A stretch of 64,000 bases of DNA from Capronia americana (Eukaryota > Ascomycota > Eurotiomycetes > Chaetothyriales > Herpotrichiellaceae): positions 1,054,001 through 1,118,000 of the forward strand of contig JADWQD010000011.1 in assembly GCA_016110215.1 (NCBI GenBank), read 5' to 3'. Both the position numbers and the translations under genes were made by a program. A model generated the notes under the pieces. That model ran no database searches, was not told the origin of the DNA, and worked only from the letters and a program-made list of their open reading frames with translations. This document shows, in pieces, positions 1 to 11,138 of this stretch (positions within the stretch are counted from its first letter, which is position 1; every line of letters starts with the position of its first letter).

Positions 1-887
1 TTACGCCCCGTAGTGGTAGTGAAGAGACAGGAAATGGAACGACTGCTGTTCTGGTCGATAATGTTGAAGCAAAGAGGGAGCACAAAAGGAGCACAAGATC
101 GATCTTTTTGTACTTCTTGAACATCTCAAATACCAGGCCAACCTGCTTGCTCCGATGCAGTTGCTGTTTGCACGCTCATCCATATGCGACGGGGAAGTGG
201 GTGGATATTCTGTTTGCGAGAGGCGACAAGCAGATATCTATGCTGGAGCGCTTGACAAAAACCAAAGGAAGAGAAGCCGCAACCAACCAGCCATCCTCAC
301 GATTTCAAATGGCAATTGTTGCCATTTCCTCCTGAGCCTCATCGACGGCGGATGTACGAGAGCGTCCTCCCGAAGACACAGCTTGACGCCGAAGGCACGG
401 GAATGCTTCCAACTGACAAATCGCAGGACGATGATCCGCATGAGAGAGATGCATGATTGGAAGCGGATCCGGTAAGGAGAGAATCCGCTGGAGCATCTTT
501 CATCGTTAGATTTCAGACTCGAGAGGGACCTGTGGAATGCTAGCAAGCAATAGAGGTCTGGCTCCTTCGACGACATTGAAATCGACAACCAACAAATATT
601 CTTCCACTTTGAGAAATCTTCTCATTAGTATGGAGGCCCCAGTTGTTGATTCTGCATTTTCCAAATGATGGACACCCCCGGATGCCGCTTTCCGTGTCCC
701 CGTCATGTCGGCTGCCGATAAATCCTCAGAAGCCTTCCCATCCAACACCAATTAACGACCTGTAAACTCCCCCGAGCGGTCCCCTATGCTTTTTTATACC
801 TGGATTCGTCAAGAATTTGTCATTCCGATTGGCAGTCATTATACACTAAAATATATATGCATGACGATCGATCGCTTCGAATAACGA
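1..887. other. Left-edge spacer, no supported gene
   Basis: No reading frame here has a convincing start and protein-like composition. A minus-strand frame at 506-751 is open but begins at TTG rather than ATG. AT-rich words near 790-860 could be 3' flank of the DUF7137 gene. I see nothing else. Confidence 0.5.
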
Positions 888-1794
888 TCATGAAAACACG
901 CCGAAGCCGTTAGCAAACCATGCAAATGACATGACTGTGATAGCTGACGCCGTCAGGATCACTCCCAGTGCTTGCTTCTCATGTATGGAGAGTGCCCCGC
1001 TGCAAGTTGCGCATCTGAACTCGTTCAGCGGGGTGTAGGCTTGCCTGTTTCTAGTAAGCAAAACTAATTCATTTCTAAGAAGGCCGAGATACATACGGTG
1101 TGTACATGCCAAAAATATACTGCTCGTAGGCAGCCAAAAAGCCAGCAGACGGAACGTCCGTGATGTCTTGAGACGAGTCGTGGATGATCAAGGTATAACT
1201 GGCGACGGGAAATGGATCGGTGGCAGTTGCGTACATCTCACCCGTATCCCAGGTGAAGGCGCCTGTTTCTTCGACAGACATATTGGAAGTGAGCGTGTAT
1301 GTTGCTGCGTTCTGGGCACAGGAAGCCAGCACATCGATAGCGGAGGGCGTCACGGACAGGGAAGTATAGTTCCAGGCGAATGTGACAAAATCTCCAACCT
1401 TGTAGTATTGAGGTCCATCGATCAAAGCGGGAGTGATGAGTGCGACACCGCCGGGCGGCAGCCGAGGGTCGATGGGAGTGGTCTTCGTGCTTGTTGTTTT
1501 TGTAGCATTTCCAGACGCTGAACCTCTGGATCCAGATCCTGATGCGGACAGAGACGCGGACGGCGTTATCGTCGTGCCAGACCGCGAGCCCGAAGCAGAT
1601 TGACTGGCAGATGTACTCGAGGCGTCGTCCGCGGTCGAAGAGGAATTATCATCGTTGTTATCGTTGTCTTGCCGACGGACGAGCAAGGCATCAATCTTGT
1701 TGTCGAGAGAACCCGGCCATGGCCAAGCCGAAGAGAATGCTGTGAAGAGGAGGAGAAGGGCGGCGACGGTAGGGAAAAGGCCGAAGCCCTTCAT
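888..1794 (-). CDS. DUF7137 cell-surface protein, Ser-rich, with C-terminal TM segment
   Basis: Two exons, 1794-1097 and 1044-888, encode 284 aa. The donor GTATGT follows the codons for GMYTP and the acceptor is CAG at 1047-1045, so the joined protein reads GMYTPQAYTPLNEF, as I recall it in the DUF7137 family. The start is the ATG at 1794; the frame extends three codons upstream but only to a GTG. Residues 1-23 are a hydrophobic signal peptide. Residues of about 35-110 are low-complexity Ser/Thr/Gly/Asp, typical of an O-glycosylated stalk. The DUF7137 domain follows, starting near LPPGG and including YYKVGDFVTFAWNYTSLSV and a CATC pair. A hydrophobic segment (GVILTASAITVMSFAWF) ends the protein as a membrane anchor. 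The likely location is the plasma membrane or cell wall. The molecular function of the family is unknown. Confidence 0.88.
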
Positions 1795-2433
1795 GTCGGA
1801 CACGGGAACGTATTGAGTGTAGGGAATTCGAACGATTGGCGGGTGGGTCGACGGCGGTCGTATTGATGATGGTCCTGTTACGAACTTCGTAGGTAGATAG
1901 GTATAGCACAGACCAAGGTAACGATCGAATTGAAATCCAACAAGAATAGGGACAGACGATGAGAGAGTGGTGAGGTGGAAGTGAGGTGAGGTTCACGAAA
2001 GGAGCGCAGGCGAAAAAAGGTGTGTGTCTGTGTCTCACCCTGGCGACGGAAGCCGCGACTCGGAGTCCACAACAGTCGAAGAACAACGCGCCTCAGCCAC
2101 TTCCCGCGGGATCTAACCGCCTCTGGTCTGACGTGTTTCTTAATTTGGCTCGTCCACTGGCTGAACGTGCCAAGAACCGCCCAACTGGGTTTAAAGCCTC
2201 AGTCTGCTCTGAGTCTCGTTTGATCGATCTCCAGCGGTCATTTTGGACTGGATTTTGGAATGCTATGGACAGTCCTCACGATCCCCATAATGATAGAGTA
2301 ACAAAAAGCTCAAAGAGCAGATGAGGACTGCCTAAGCGCAACTCTTTGGTTCACGACCATTCTCGCAACCTAAAATAGCATGTTTTTCTCGCGACGGCGA
2401 CGGTTATGACTGTGGTCGAAAGCTCTCTTCTCG

Positions 2434-3147
2434 TCATCTAAGGACGGTTTCTTCCCACTCCAACAATGGGTGTCCCATAAACGAGGCTTGTTTGCCTTCC
2501 CGCTTCGAGCACTGCTTGCTGGCTGTCGCCCATTTGTAACGGGGACCTAGCCCGTTGCTCTTTTGATCCTGGGCTCTCATTGCGGCGATACGCCTGCGCA
2601 GAATATCCATATCCTTCTGCAGCGTGGTATTGTAGTTTTGTCCGTCCTTGTAAGCCTCCAGGAGCGACGCTCTCATGTCATCGACACAGCGATTCTGCTC
2701 ACATTTGAGTCTTCCATCTGATGTTCGCTTTCTCTGTGTCGTTACTCCTTGCATCTTCTGGTCTTGATTGGAGGTAAGTGTCGTCGACATTCGATTTTGA
2801 CTGTTGCCAATCATTACATCGCAATGACCATATGAACACTCCTCCTGAGACCGACTTTTGGCAAGTGTAGGCTTGAACTCGGATTTATCGTTGCATGCAT
2901 CCTTCACTTTCCAGTTCTGCGGGTGCCAGTCTCCTGCTGAGCATGATCGAGCGATGGAAATGTGATTCTGCGGCATTGGAATTTTCTTTGACGTTAATGT
3001 AGTCGACTCTGGTTGAGCCCGAATAAAGGCTTCGTTATGGGTTACGGGATCAATTGGTGTGCCGACTCCACCAACTACCTCGGGGACAAGAAGTTCCATA
3101 GAAAGTAGCACTTCCACGATACTGAATGACGGATTCACCCTCGGCAT
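2434..3147 (-). CDS. Hypothetical protein, doubtful
   Basis: This is an ATG-started single frame of 237 aa. I do not recognise it. The middle is Ser/Thr/Gln/Lys-rich with scattered Cys. Residues of about 160-205 could form a short coiled coil (LLEAYKDGQNY...LQKDMDILRRRI). On the same strand, an ATG frame at 3528 downward could supply an upstream exon, with a GTAGGT donor after SQISMPV, but I could not build an in-frame junction to 3147. It may be a real lineage-specific gene or a chance frame in a gene-poor tract. Confidence 0.3.
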   Translation of the reverse strand: MPRVNPSFSIVEVLLSMELLVPEVVGGVGTPIDPVTHNEAFIRAQPESTTLTSKKIPMPQNHISIARSCSAGDWHPQNWKVKDACNDKSEFKPTLAKSRSQEECSYGHCDVMIGNSQNRMSTTLTSNQDQKMQGVTTQRKRTSDGRLKCEQNRCVDDMRASLLEAYKDGQNYNTTLQKDMDILRRRIAAMRAQDQKSNGLGPRYKWATASKQCSKREGKQASFMGHPLLEWEETVLR

Positions 3148-3528
3148 ACCTGAATTAGTGAACCCGCTTGGTGTGGCAGGACTTGCTGTTGCCAGTCACC
3201 GCCTTGATGGCCAGATTCATATGTCGAGCGGAAAATGCGATTGACATATTCAAGAGCCAGATTCGCTATTAGCTGTAATATCGAATGCTACTCGGTAAGC
3301 GTAAGTCGTCCTGTGGTGGTTCTGTCCTCACCCGTTGTGGCCTCCTCTTGACAGATAGCATGTTGGCCATGAGCGACCTACAGGCATCGAGATTTGCGAA
3401 ATTGACTGATAAAAACCAGCACTGTAGTAGAGCTTGTCCTCAGGGAAGTCCGAACATAGGTCGTGAGTTTTGGGTCTGAGCTTTTGCCACCAGTACGCAC
3501 GAGGTCTTAGGCGATAGCGTGAAGGCAT

Positions 3529-4446
3529 AGCTTTGGTCGCTTGCCGAGTCCTAGGGCGAGGAAGTTAAGGCAAGAGTGCGGTGCAGTTGAAAGATATTGA
3601 ACATCGAAAATCACAAGCTCTCAACCATGGTCATCCCACAGATTGAGCGGCGACATAGATGGCCTTCGATACACGAGCGACCCTTCGCCAGATCTTGCAT
3701 CCACATCGAACAGGGGGTTACGAAGTTAGTGGCAAGCGGCAGGTGGCGGGCCAATGACTTATGGTGGCTGAAGGAACGTGCACAAAGAGAGACCTTGTTC
3801 ACCTTCAGCAGCACCCTTCCACATAGTGTCATCGACGCCATGACCGTTATGGTGGAGGGTTGAGCTCAACAACCATAATAGGGTGGTCATATCCATAGCA
3901 GCAGTGCCGGAGCAAAGATGCAAGATCGAGGACATTCTCGCGCGTCGCGCGAACCCGTTGGCTCAATCTCTGCGATCTCAATGCGAATATAACCTCAGTA
4001 TGCCGATGTTTGTTTTGCGTGGAGTCCAAGTTGTGCATTGGTAATACCCGTCCAGTTCGTCGAGTGTGTTGTTTCAGGTCCGTACTGCAAGCATCTCGGA
4101 CTTCAAGCACAGGAGTAAAGCTAACACGAGCTTCTTGCTGCATTCAGCCAGGCGCATAGAGTTCCAAATCAGTCAGCAGTAGGGCCTAGTCCGCAGAAGA
4201 GGACCAGATATTTCGTCAGCTTTACGCGATTCGGTGCGGCGACAACGGACATCGCATTAGCCGGCTTCGAGATAGGGGACCGTCTCGAGAGAATTGCGTT
4301 GTCGGCGAGCCACTACCAAGGCGTAAGGCCAGTTGGTGCGTGAGTCGTTTGTTAGAAACTCGGTTCATGGGCCACGGATGCTGCGTTGCTTATCAAAGCG
4401 AATGAGGCATCTGCAGATCCACCTCTATATCCACAACGCTTGGAGT
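3529..4446. other. Spacer without supported gene
   Basis: Open frames on both strands here are short, overlap one another and lack recognisable domains. This is the 3' side of the Med27 gene. I see no repeat or RNA gene. Confidence 0.45.
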
Positions 4447-5418
4447 TCATTTACAATCTCGATGGAGGGCCAAGAATTGAGGAGATTGGCCTTCCCGTGC
4501 TGCTATCGACTGTCGAATCAGGGGCAATTGCATTGTTTTGCTGTCGAAGAGCTTATGACATTTCTGACAAGGTTTAGTGTTGATATCTCGGTACGAGGAG
4601 ATCATCTCCTACATCTCGGCGTCAGTCAAAGTTGGATTGCTGCATAGAATCATGTAATGCGTACCAGAAGAGTAGCGAGCCCTGCTCCGTGTTGCGATTC
4701 CGAGATGCTTTGAAGAACGTTATGACGTAGACTGGATGCCTCTGCGCCAGGCTTTCCGAGAACAATGTACTCGGTCCCGCCAGCGGACGGTCTCTGTTCG
4801 AGTCGAAATTCCAGTTTGCCAACTTGGATGTCAATCGGCAGAGGGTCTGCTCCGTCTGACACGTGTATCCTCAACTCTGGATGCCTTGCGCGAAAGTCGT
4901 CCACCACCTTCACTATCTCGGACTCCTTTGGGGGCTGAAACTCGCGACTAGCGTCGTCCGCAGTGGTGGATGTCTGTTCGTTTATGGAAGCATCCTGGAG
5001 AAGACCGCCGTAGTCCAAGGGCCATGCATCTCCACCCTGTGGCAGGTCATTGGCATTGACAATGTGCCACAACTGGCGCACATCGTCGCTGTGCCAATCC
5101 TTTTTGAATCGCCCGACGTCTTGACTGCCTGCCTTCGCCGCCGTTTCCAGGTAGGTGGCAAGCTTCTCGGGCTCGTAACCCCCAGGGTTCTCCAGTGCCA
5201 CACGCGCCGGGTTGATCAACTTGTCGGGCAGTAAAGACCGAAGGCCACCAATCTTGCTGGATGTCAGCATGAACGCCAGATCTCATTGGCAGAAGAAGGA
5301 GAAATTCTAAACGCAACCAAGATAGACTGACTTGCGAGTACATGTTTTGCAGCTTCGCCAGCTTGCCTATGATTTCGCGGTCCTCGGGGTCCATAGGGCC
5401 GGACATCTCTGTAGTCAT
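4447..5418 (-). CDS. med27: Mediator complex subunit 27 (Med27)
   Basis: Three exons, 5418-5332, 5252-4665 and 4608-4447, encode 278 aa. Intron 1 starts GTCAGT and ends CAAG. Intron 2 (56 nt) starts GTACGC, has a TTTGACTGAC branch region and ends TGTAG. Without intron 2 the frame stops at once and the diagnostic C-terminus is lost. The restored end carries SYRDINTKPCQKCHKLF and, 30 residues later, LHRDCK, giving C239-x2-C242 and H274-x2-C277. This is the zinc-knuckle-like tail of Med27 (Pfam Med27), whose human form has a similar Cys pair followed by a late His/Cys pair. Med27 is a nuclear tail-module subunit that links activators to RNA polymerase II. The helical N-terminus (residues 10-60) fits the family. 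The splice model is by eye; family assignment rests mainly on the C-terminus. Confidence 0.82.
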
Positions 5419-8400
5419 CGTAATTATCGAAGGTCAATAGAAGTATCGATCTGTGTCAAGGGGGATTGCAGTGGAAAACAGTCGTCACAAAAGTACAACT
5501 TGCTGTGGTTAATCTGGCGATGGGAAACCGTCGAGTCGGATCCCAGACAAAGACACAGGTGAGGGCCAGCCAAGGGCGGCATCACGTGAAGCCAAGAATG
5601 TGCCAGTCAAAATATGGTTAGTCGCTTGCTTCCGCGAAAGCAGCGTCAAGCTGTTGTCTTGTGCCAGCTGTCAGTTTTGATTCGGGCTTCGAAATTACCT
5701 AGGAAACATGGGATCAGTTCAGATCTTTTCTGCTTCTCGCAGTTGGCTAGAGAAACTCTGAGCTTCAGAGCTTCACATTCAGCTCGTTCTTGAATCGGGC
5801 TACCCTCCAGAAACTCTCCGACTTGGGGCTCGCGGGATAATCCCAGCTTCGGGGAAAGATGAGCGCCTTGATGCTACGAGTACCTGTACTTTGGGTAGGA
5901 GCAAGAAGCCCTTGCAGATCCGTCCCCCCGGCGGTACTTGGATCTCCACGTGGAAACTGAGCCCCCTGAGACCGGATGTCGATATTGGGGCGCAACAGAT
6001 GCTAAACTTGCAAAAATGGCGCTTCCCTTTTCTGTGCCCTCTGTGCGAGTGAGGCAGTACAGCTCCTCTACGACGTTTGGGGCAATCTCTCGTTCTTGCA
6101 ACCACCAAGTTGCGCCGTGGAGTGCTTCGGTCGACTCGAGGACATATCTCCGCTTACCGCTGTTGCGCGCGGAGTTCCGCCAATGACTAATCGTCCTTAT
6201 ACTCCTTGCTCTTCTTGGCTGGAACAAAAGGACAATATGGGGCCAAAAGTATCCCTTTCTCGGTAATTCGCACTCTGAGACGCTGATCCCGGTCGTGGGG
6301 ACAGCACATGTGGTGTGCATTGTTGCATGGGGTTCACAGCTTACGTCAGGTTACTCTCTCGCTCCCATACGCACCTACTCAGTACTCGTACATTTCGCCT
6401 AGTATGGCTGAGAGCCTGCAGCTCGTTCAGACTCACTCAGAAAAGCCTAGACGGGCCAAGCCCAGCGACGGGCTCAGACCGACTAGGTTGCAACGAACGC
6501 GACACCCATTCTCATATTAGCGTCTACGAGTATGTGAAAGATGATGCCCCAATTGTGGGGATCCATCCATGATCAGCGCGGCTGCGTACTGTGTACGCAT
6601 TTGTCATATCGAGAGACTATTTTGTGGGCTCTAACCCAGCGCCATACGCAAATCGTCTAAATGAGATTGAGTAGCCAAAGACGGTATACTTGGACGAAAA
6701 GAACAAAGACCGGCGGAACCGATAGAGATCTCAGGATCTACTCGTACGAGAACTAGCACCACCCTGAATCCGACAACATTGGTGCCTTCTTTGGCCACTT
6801 CTCTGAGCACCAAGGTTTTGCATCCTCTCCATCAGGAACTCAGCCACCAACGGTCGCTAAAAGCTGCTTCTTCGCCTCCGGTTTCCATTCGGATCTCGCT
6901 TCACAAGATTTTACACTCGGAAAAGGAAATGACATATAGATGTGAGCATTGGCGGTTGGCCGCAGTGGGTTATATGCACTCGTTTCTGAGTACTGGCTCG
7001 GTAGAGTTGAAGTCGTGGGGCAGCAGGAGCCGTGAAATCAGTAACAGCTGGCTATCACCGGTGTCGTAAAATCAAGTTCATAAACATCGACTGACATGCT
7101 GATCACAATACAGCCCAACCAACAATTGGTAGGGCTGCGCGACGGCGGGTGAGGGCTGGTAAAGGTCAACCAGCGTGGTTGGCTTTCGAGAAAATCGATT
7201 TCCAATCCCCATAAATCGGCGTCAATTAACCGACTCTTTGCTGACAAACTTTGTTTGGTCCTTTGGGCATGCCCAGCTAGTGTCCTCGGTCACAAGTGCA
7301 ACCGTGCAAACGATCGCCTCTGAGGTGACCGGATGGCGGGTGTCAAACGCCGACACGAGACGGGTGACAATCACGCCGGAGACAAGACTTGAGCGCATAT
7401 CTTCTGTCCGGGCCGTGCAACGGTTGAAGCAAGACGGCGCAATTAAATCCGGATGACGCAAACAACCGTCGGTCAGGGTTGCAGCTAAGTTGCTCGTACA
7501 TTTTGTAGTTTCTCAGCTCGTCGATCTGCATGGCTTGGAAGTGGCTCAGTTGAACATTTCTGCTAGCCGCACAACCCTGTCTGTGGCTTCTCGCGAGCGT
7601 GTCATGAACTCTGAAGAATGGGTTCCAGCAGGCCACGTCGAGGCGAATGAGCAGTGAGCTTCAACAGGCAGCGCTCTCTGCTAAGAGTCACCGCGACGAT
7701 GGCAATGCAGCCCATGTCTCCTGATATGTAATGCTACACAGACACGGCAGCCTAGATTGTCAAACCCGCGTTCCTCCAGCGGGTTGCCGCAGGACGGCCA
7801 GTGAGCTCGCTGAGACGTGCGGACTGCGACGGCCGAAGTCAGCCACACGAAGGTCTGAAACGCAACAAGCTGCCGTATTTATGATTGGTGGCTGTTGCGA
7901 AATTCAAATCAATTGTGCCTAGTAGTATAGCAAGAGTAGAAAGTCACGGCTGCTGTGGAGAGACAGAGCTCGCTGCTTCAACGGCGGGCATCCAGTCTCA
8001 CCTAATTACACAAGCAGAAAGCAGAAAGCCGGGGGCACTAAACGCGTTGCTCGGGGGGCGGTGTCCCAGTGAGCGAGAGGTGAGGCATGGACGAAAGAGG
8101 GCGGGCGGCACACGGACTAACAAACGAGCTTGCTCCACTTCTCGGCGGTACCTCAGCGTATCCTCATTACCGCGTTACCAGCATCTCACCGCAGATGATG
8201 AGCAAACCACCTGGCCCTTGTGCTGCATCCGCCGGTATCGCCGTCTGCAGGCGTAACGGTCTATCTACGAGCCAGTGAGGTCGACCGCTGAAGCCAGTGT
8301 CGCTCGCAGCCTGGGGTTTGGATCTATCCACCCCTTTCATTTCCCCTTGGCCCTACAAACGATTCTTCAGCCAAAGGTGTGGCTCCCAGGTCCCTGGCCA

Positions 8401-8737
8401 CCGCGACTCTTCGGCCGTGGAGAGGACCCGCAATCATGACCCGTCTCCTTCTCACTCGAGGGGCTATCAGAAGGACCCAGCGATAGCGATCTGCCTCTGG
8501 GATGCTGTCAGCAATGGACCAGGGTCGTCTAGCCCTATGAGGTTGCCCTCGCCCTAGGCCGTGATGGTCGTGGCCCTCTATCACCGAGCCCGCCCTACTA
8601 TTCATATGTCCATGTTCGCCCCAAGATCAAGCTCCTGGGTTTCCATGTTTCGAGACCAGCCGTTTAAGCCTCCTGCGTCTGGAACTCGGACCTGCGCACT
8701 GTGGGAAGCTGCATGTCGGCCAAGAAAGACAAAGAAA
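5419..8737. other. 3.3-kb gene-poor spacer
   Basis: No frame has both a proper start and protein-like composition. The word TACGAGTA/TACTCGTA occurs at 6525 and 6739, the latter inside the palindrome CTCGTACGAG. Runs of G and C near 8030-8070 and the long upstream region of the zinc-finger gene fill the rest. I see no transposon ends. Confidence 0.5.
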
Positions 8738-8747
8738 GATATATATG
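8738..8747 (+). promoter_or_regulatory. Candidate TATA box of the C2H2 gene
   Basis: GATATATATG lies about 85-90 bases upstream of the favoured start at 8829. The same word contains an in-frame upstream ATG (8745), which is less likely to be the start because it overlaps the TATA element. Confidence 0.45.
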
Positions 8748-8828
8748 CATCGACCGACCTCCCAACCACAACCCCAACCCCAAAATAAAATCAGCAAAAG
8801 AGGCCTACTAGTGCTCCCTACTGCAAGC

Positions 8829-10040
8829 ATGATGGCCGTCGAGACCCAGGAAGGCATCTTCTCCATGACACCCCCGCCCAGCGAATTCGACGAATTCGAC
8901 AAAAGCGCCTTGCTGACTTGCTCACCTTCCCTGCCCGGGCTCTGTTACCCTTCGCCGGCTCCTTCGAGTCGAGGGCATAATCCGTCCGTGTCATCGGAAT
9001 CTATATACATGCTTCCCAGCATGTCAGTGCCCGAGAGCCAAGGTCACGACCTGCAGTCAATATCTTTCGACGACACCTCGTCAGATTCTGCCTCCTTTTT
9101 CCCAGTGCCGACTGTCGCAGACCCAGCGCTGACTACTCACTTCAACACCACCGCCACTTCCCCAGCGCCGACCACTGCACATTCCTACACCATGTATGAA
9201 CAAAACCAGTGGTTTCCCTACTCCAACTACCCGCAACCCACCCCACTGCTGCCGTACGACCCAACCTCGTCGTCGTCGTCGGCACACTACGCAGCATTCA
9301 ACCACCACCCTTCCGCTCACATCATCCCGCCAACACCTCAGGACGTCCACCCCTCACATTTTGACTTCAACCACGTCCCTACGTCGACAATACCCTCACA
9401 CCATCACCTGGCGGCCTCGCCGTCTTTCTCGCAAGTTTCACATCCCAGTTCCCAGAGTCATCGAGGGAGCATGTCCTCCATGTCCCGATCATGCAGTCCC
9501 AGTTCAACGCTCAGCCGAGGCGACACGCTGAGGCCGTCGTTGCGCTCAAATTCAACCTCGTCCAACGCCTCGCTGCACGCCTATGGAATCCCTGTGGCCG
9601 AACCACCATCATCATTCCTACCCACGTCATTAAGCGCCTCGCCGTCAGGTCACGGCGGGCAGACTCAATCCTGGCGTTGCGCCTACCCGGGGTGCACCTC
9701 GCGGGCGACCTTTACCCGCGGCTGTGACCTCCGGAAACACTACAACCGACACAGCAAGCACCTCTTCTGCCGGGTGGACGGGTGTCCACAGAGTGAAGCA
9801 GCGGCAGCAGCGCGCGCCAAGTCAGCAGACCAGCCGCTGGCCGGCGGGTTCTCCAGCAAAAAGGACCGCGCTAGGCACGAAGCCAAGCACAATCCAGGCA
9901 TCAAGTGCGAATGGCGAGGGCCCGAAGGGGAGGAATGCGGCCGCGTCTTCTCCCGCATGGACAACATGAAAGATCATGTTCGCCGGATTCACAACAAAGG
10001 TCAGCAACAGAGCAACAACGCCCAGGCCAGCCGAAAATGA
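8829..10040 (+). CDS. C2H2 zinc-finger transcription factor
   Basis: A single exon encodes 403 aa from the ATG at 8829; an in-frame ATG at 8745 would add 28 aa but sits in the TATA-like sequence. Residues 1-280 are Ser/Pro/His-rich and probably disordered, as in fungal activators. Three fingers follow at about 283-395. The first is CAYPGC...H-x3-H. The second starts CRVDGC and is split by an Ala-rich insert before RHEAKH. The third starts CEWRGPEGEEC and ends HVRRIH. The protein is presumably a nuclear DNA-binding regulator. Its targets cannot be told from sequence, and it has no close neighbours: more than 3 kb is empty on the left and more than 6 kb on the right. Confidence 0.88.
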   Translation: MMAVETQEGIFSMTPPPSEFDEFDKSALLTCSPSLPGLCYPSPAPSSRGHNPSVSSESIYMLPSMSVPESQGHDLQSISFDDTSSDSASFFPVPTVADPALTTHFNTTATSPAPTTAHSYTMYEQNQWFPYSNYPQPTPLLPYDPTSSSSSAHYAAFNHHPSAHIIPPTPQDVHPSHFDFNHVPTSTIPSHHHLAASPSFSQVSHPSSQSHRGSMSSMSRSCSPSSTLSRGDTLRPSLRSNSTSSNASLHAYGIPVAEPPSSFLPTSLSASPSGHGGQTQSWRCAYPGCTSRATFTRGCDLRKHYNRHSKHLFCRVDGCPQSEAAAAARAKSADQPLAGGFSSKKDRARHEAKHNPGIKCEWRGPEGEECGRVFSRMDNMKDHVRRIHNKGQQQSNNAQASRK

Positions 10041-11110
10041 TGACCTGATGCATTCGTCGTGGACGACTGAAAAGCACATTTTGCACCACGTATGTATATT
10101 CATGTATATATATGTATGTATGGTCTCAACAATGTGTGCAACGGAATGGCCCTCCGAGGACTCTTGTACCGCTCCATCCAGATGATTATGATTCTACACG
10201 TCGGGGACAAAAGTCACTTCCACTTACTCGCACCAAAACGCTGACGTTCAGGCGGTGGCGCCGGAGCATGCCTGCCACAAAGTGCAACATCCAGATGACA
10301 CAGTAGTCCTATGTTTTGACGGCCGCGGAGTCCGGAGCACGGTCTCCTCACATCATCTCACGAGTCTCGTATCTCTCTCCCTGCGGGGCAGAAAGCTCCT
10401 GCTGCTGATGATTATCATGATGGTGGAGGAGGGCATCTATCGTACGGTACTGTACTGAGGATTCGGTCGGGCTTTACACATGACCGAACAGATGGGATGG
10501 GATGGAATGGGTTGGGCCAGCGCTTCGTTGAATGCGACAATGTTTTCCACTCAGTGTCACTGTTACTGTCACTACCATATCACTATAGATTCGGCCTGGA
10601 ATAGCTTGTTTTCCCAGGGCCGGGGATCAGAAACCAATGTATTGTTTCGATGAGCCAAAAGAGGGGAGTGCCCGAGGCGGAATCCTCGATCAGTCAGAAG
10701 GAAAAGTCCATGCACCTGAGAGCAGGAGCGTTGCGACTGCGATCGCACTTGCGGTTGAGAATGATTGAATTGCAACGCCTGCCGCCTTCAGTATCTGATC
10801 GTCCCAGTGATCTAAACAAAGAACAAAGCAAGTCGGAATATTCCAGGTGCGCCCATGCCAGAAGCTGTGAATTTCCCGATTCTTGGCTCCTGCCTAGTGC
10901 TCACAGCCACGTTGAATACCAACGCAGCCCAGTTAGTCAGTCGCAGCGCCAGTGAGATGCACATTCCCGAATTCCCCGTCGAGTGCTGCACCCGCTGCTC
11001 TTCTCGGTCAAAAACTTGGCTTGCCTCGACGCGAAAGTTCCAGGCTTTGTTGCTCGCATTGCTCCGTACGGAACCAGTACGCAGCACACAGTCCGCAATA
11101 CACAATGAGG

Positions 11111-11138
11111 TACGTGATACGTGATACGTGATACGCGA
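11111..11138. repeat. 7-bp tandem repeat, four units
   Basis: TACGTGA is repeated three times, followed by a fourth copy with one change (TACGCGA). Confidence 0.85.

Noticed and set aside
506..751. Minus-strand 81-codon frame near the left edge
   Set aside because: It begins at TTG, has no ATG near its start, no domain and overlaps other frames of equal quality.
5874..6320. 148-codon minus frame in the spacer after Med27
   Set aside because: No recognisable domain, Cys/Arg-rich random-like composition and overlapping frames on the same strand.
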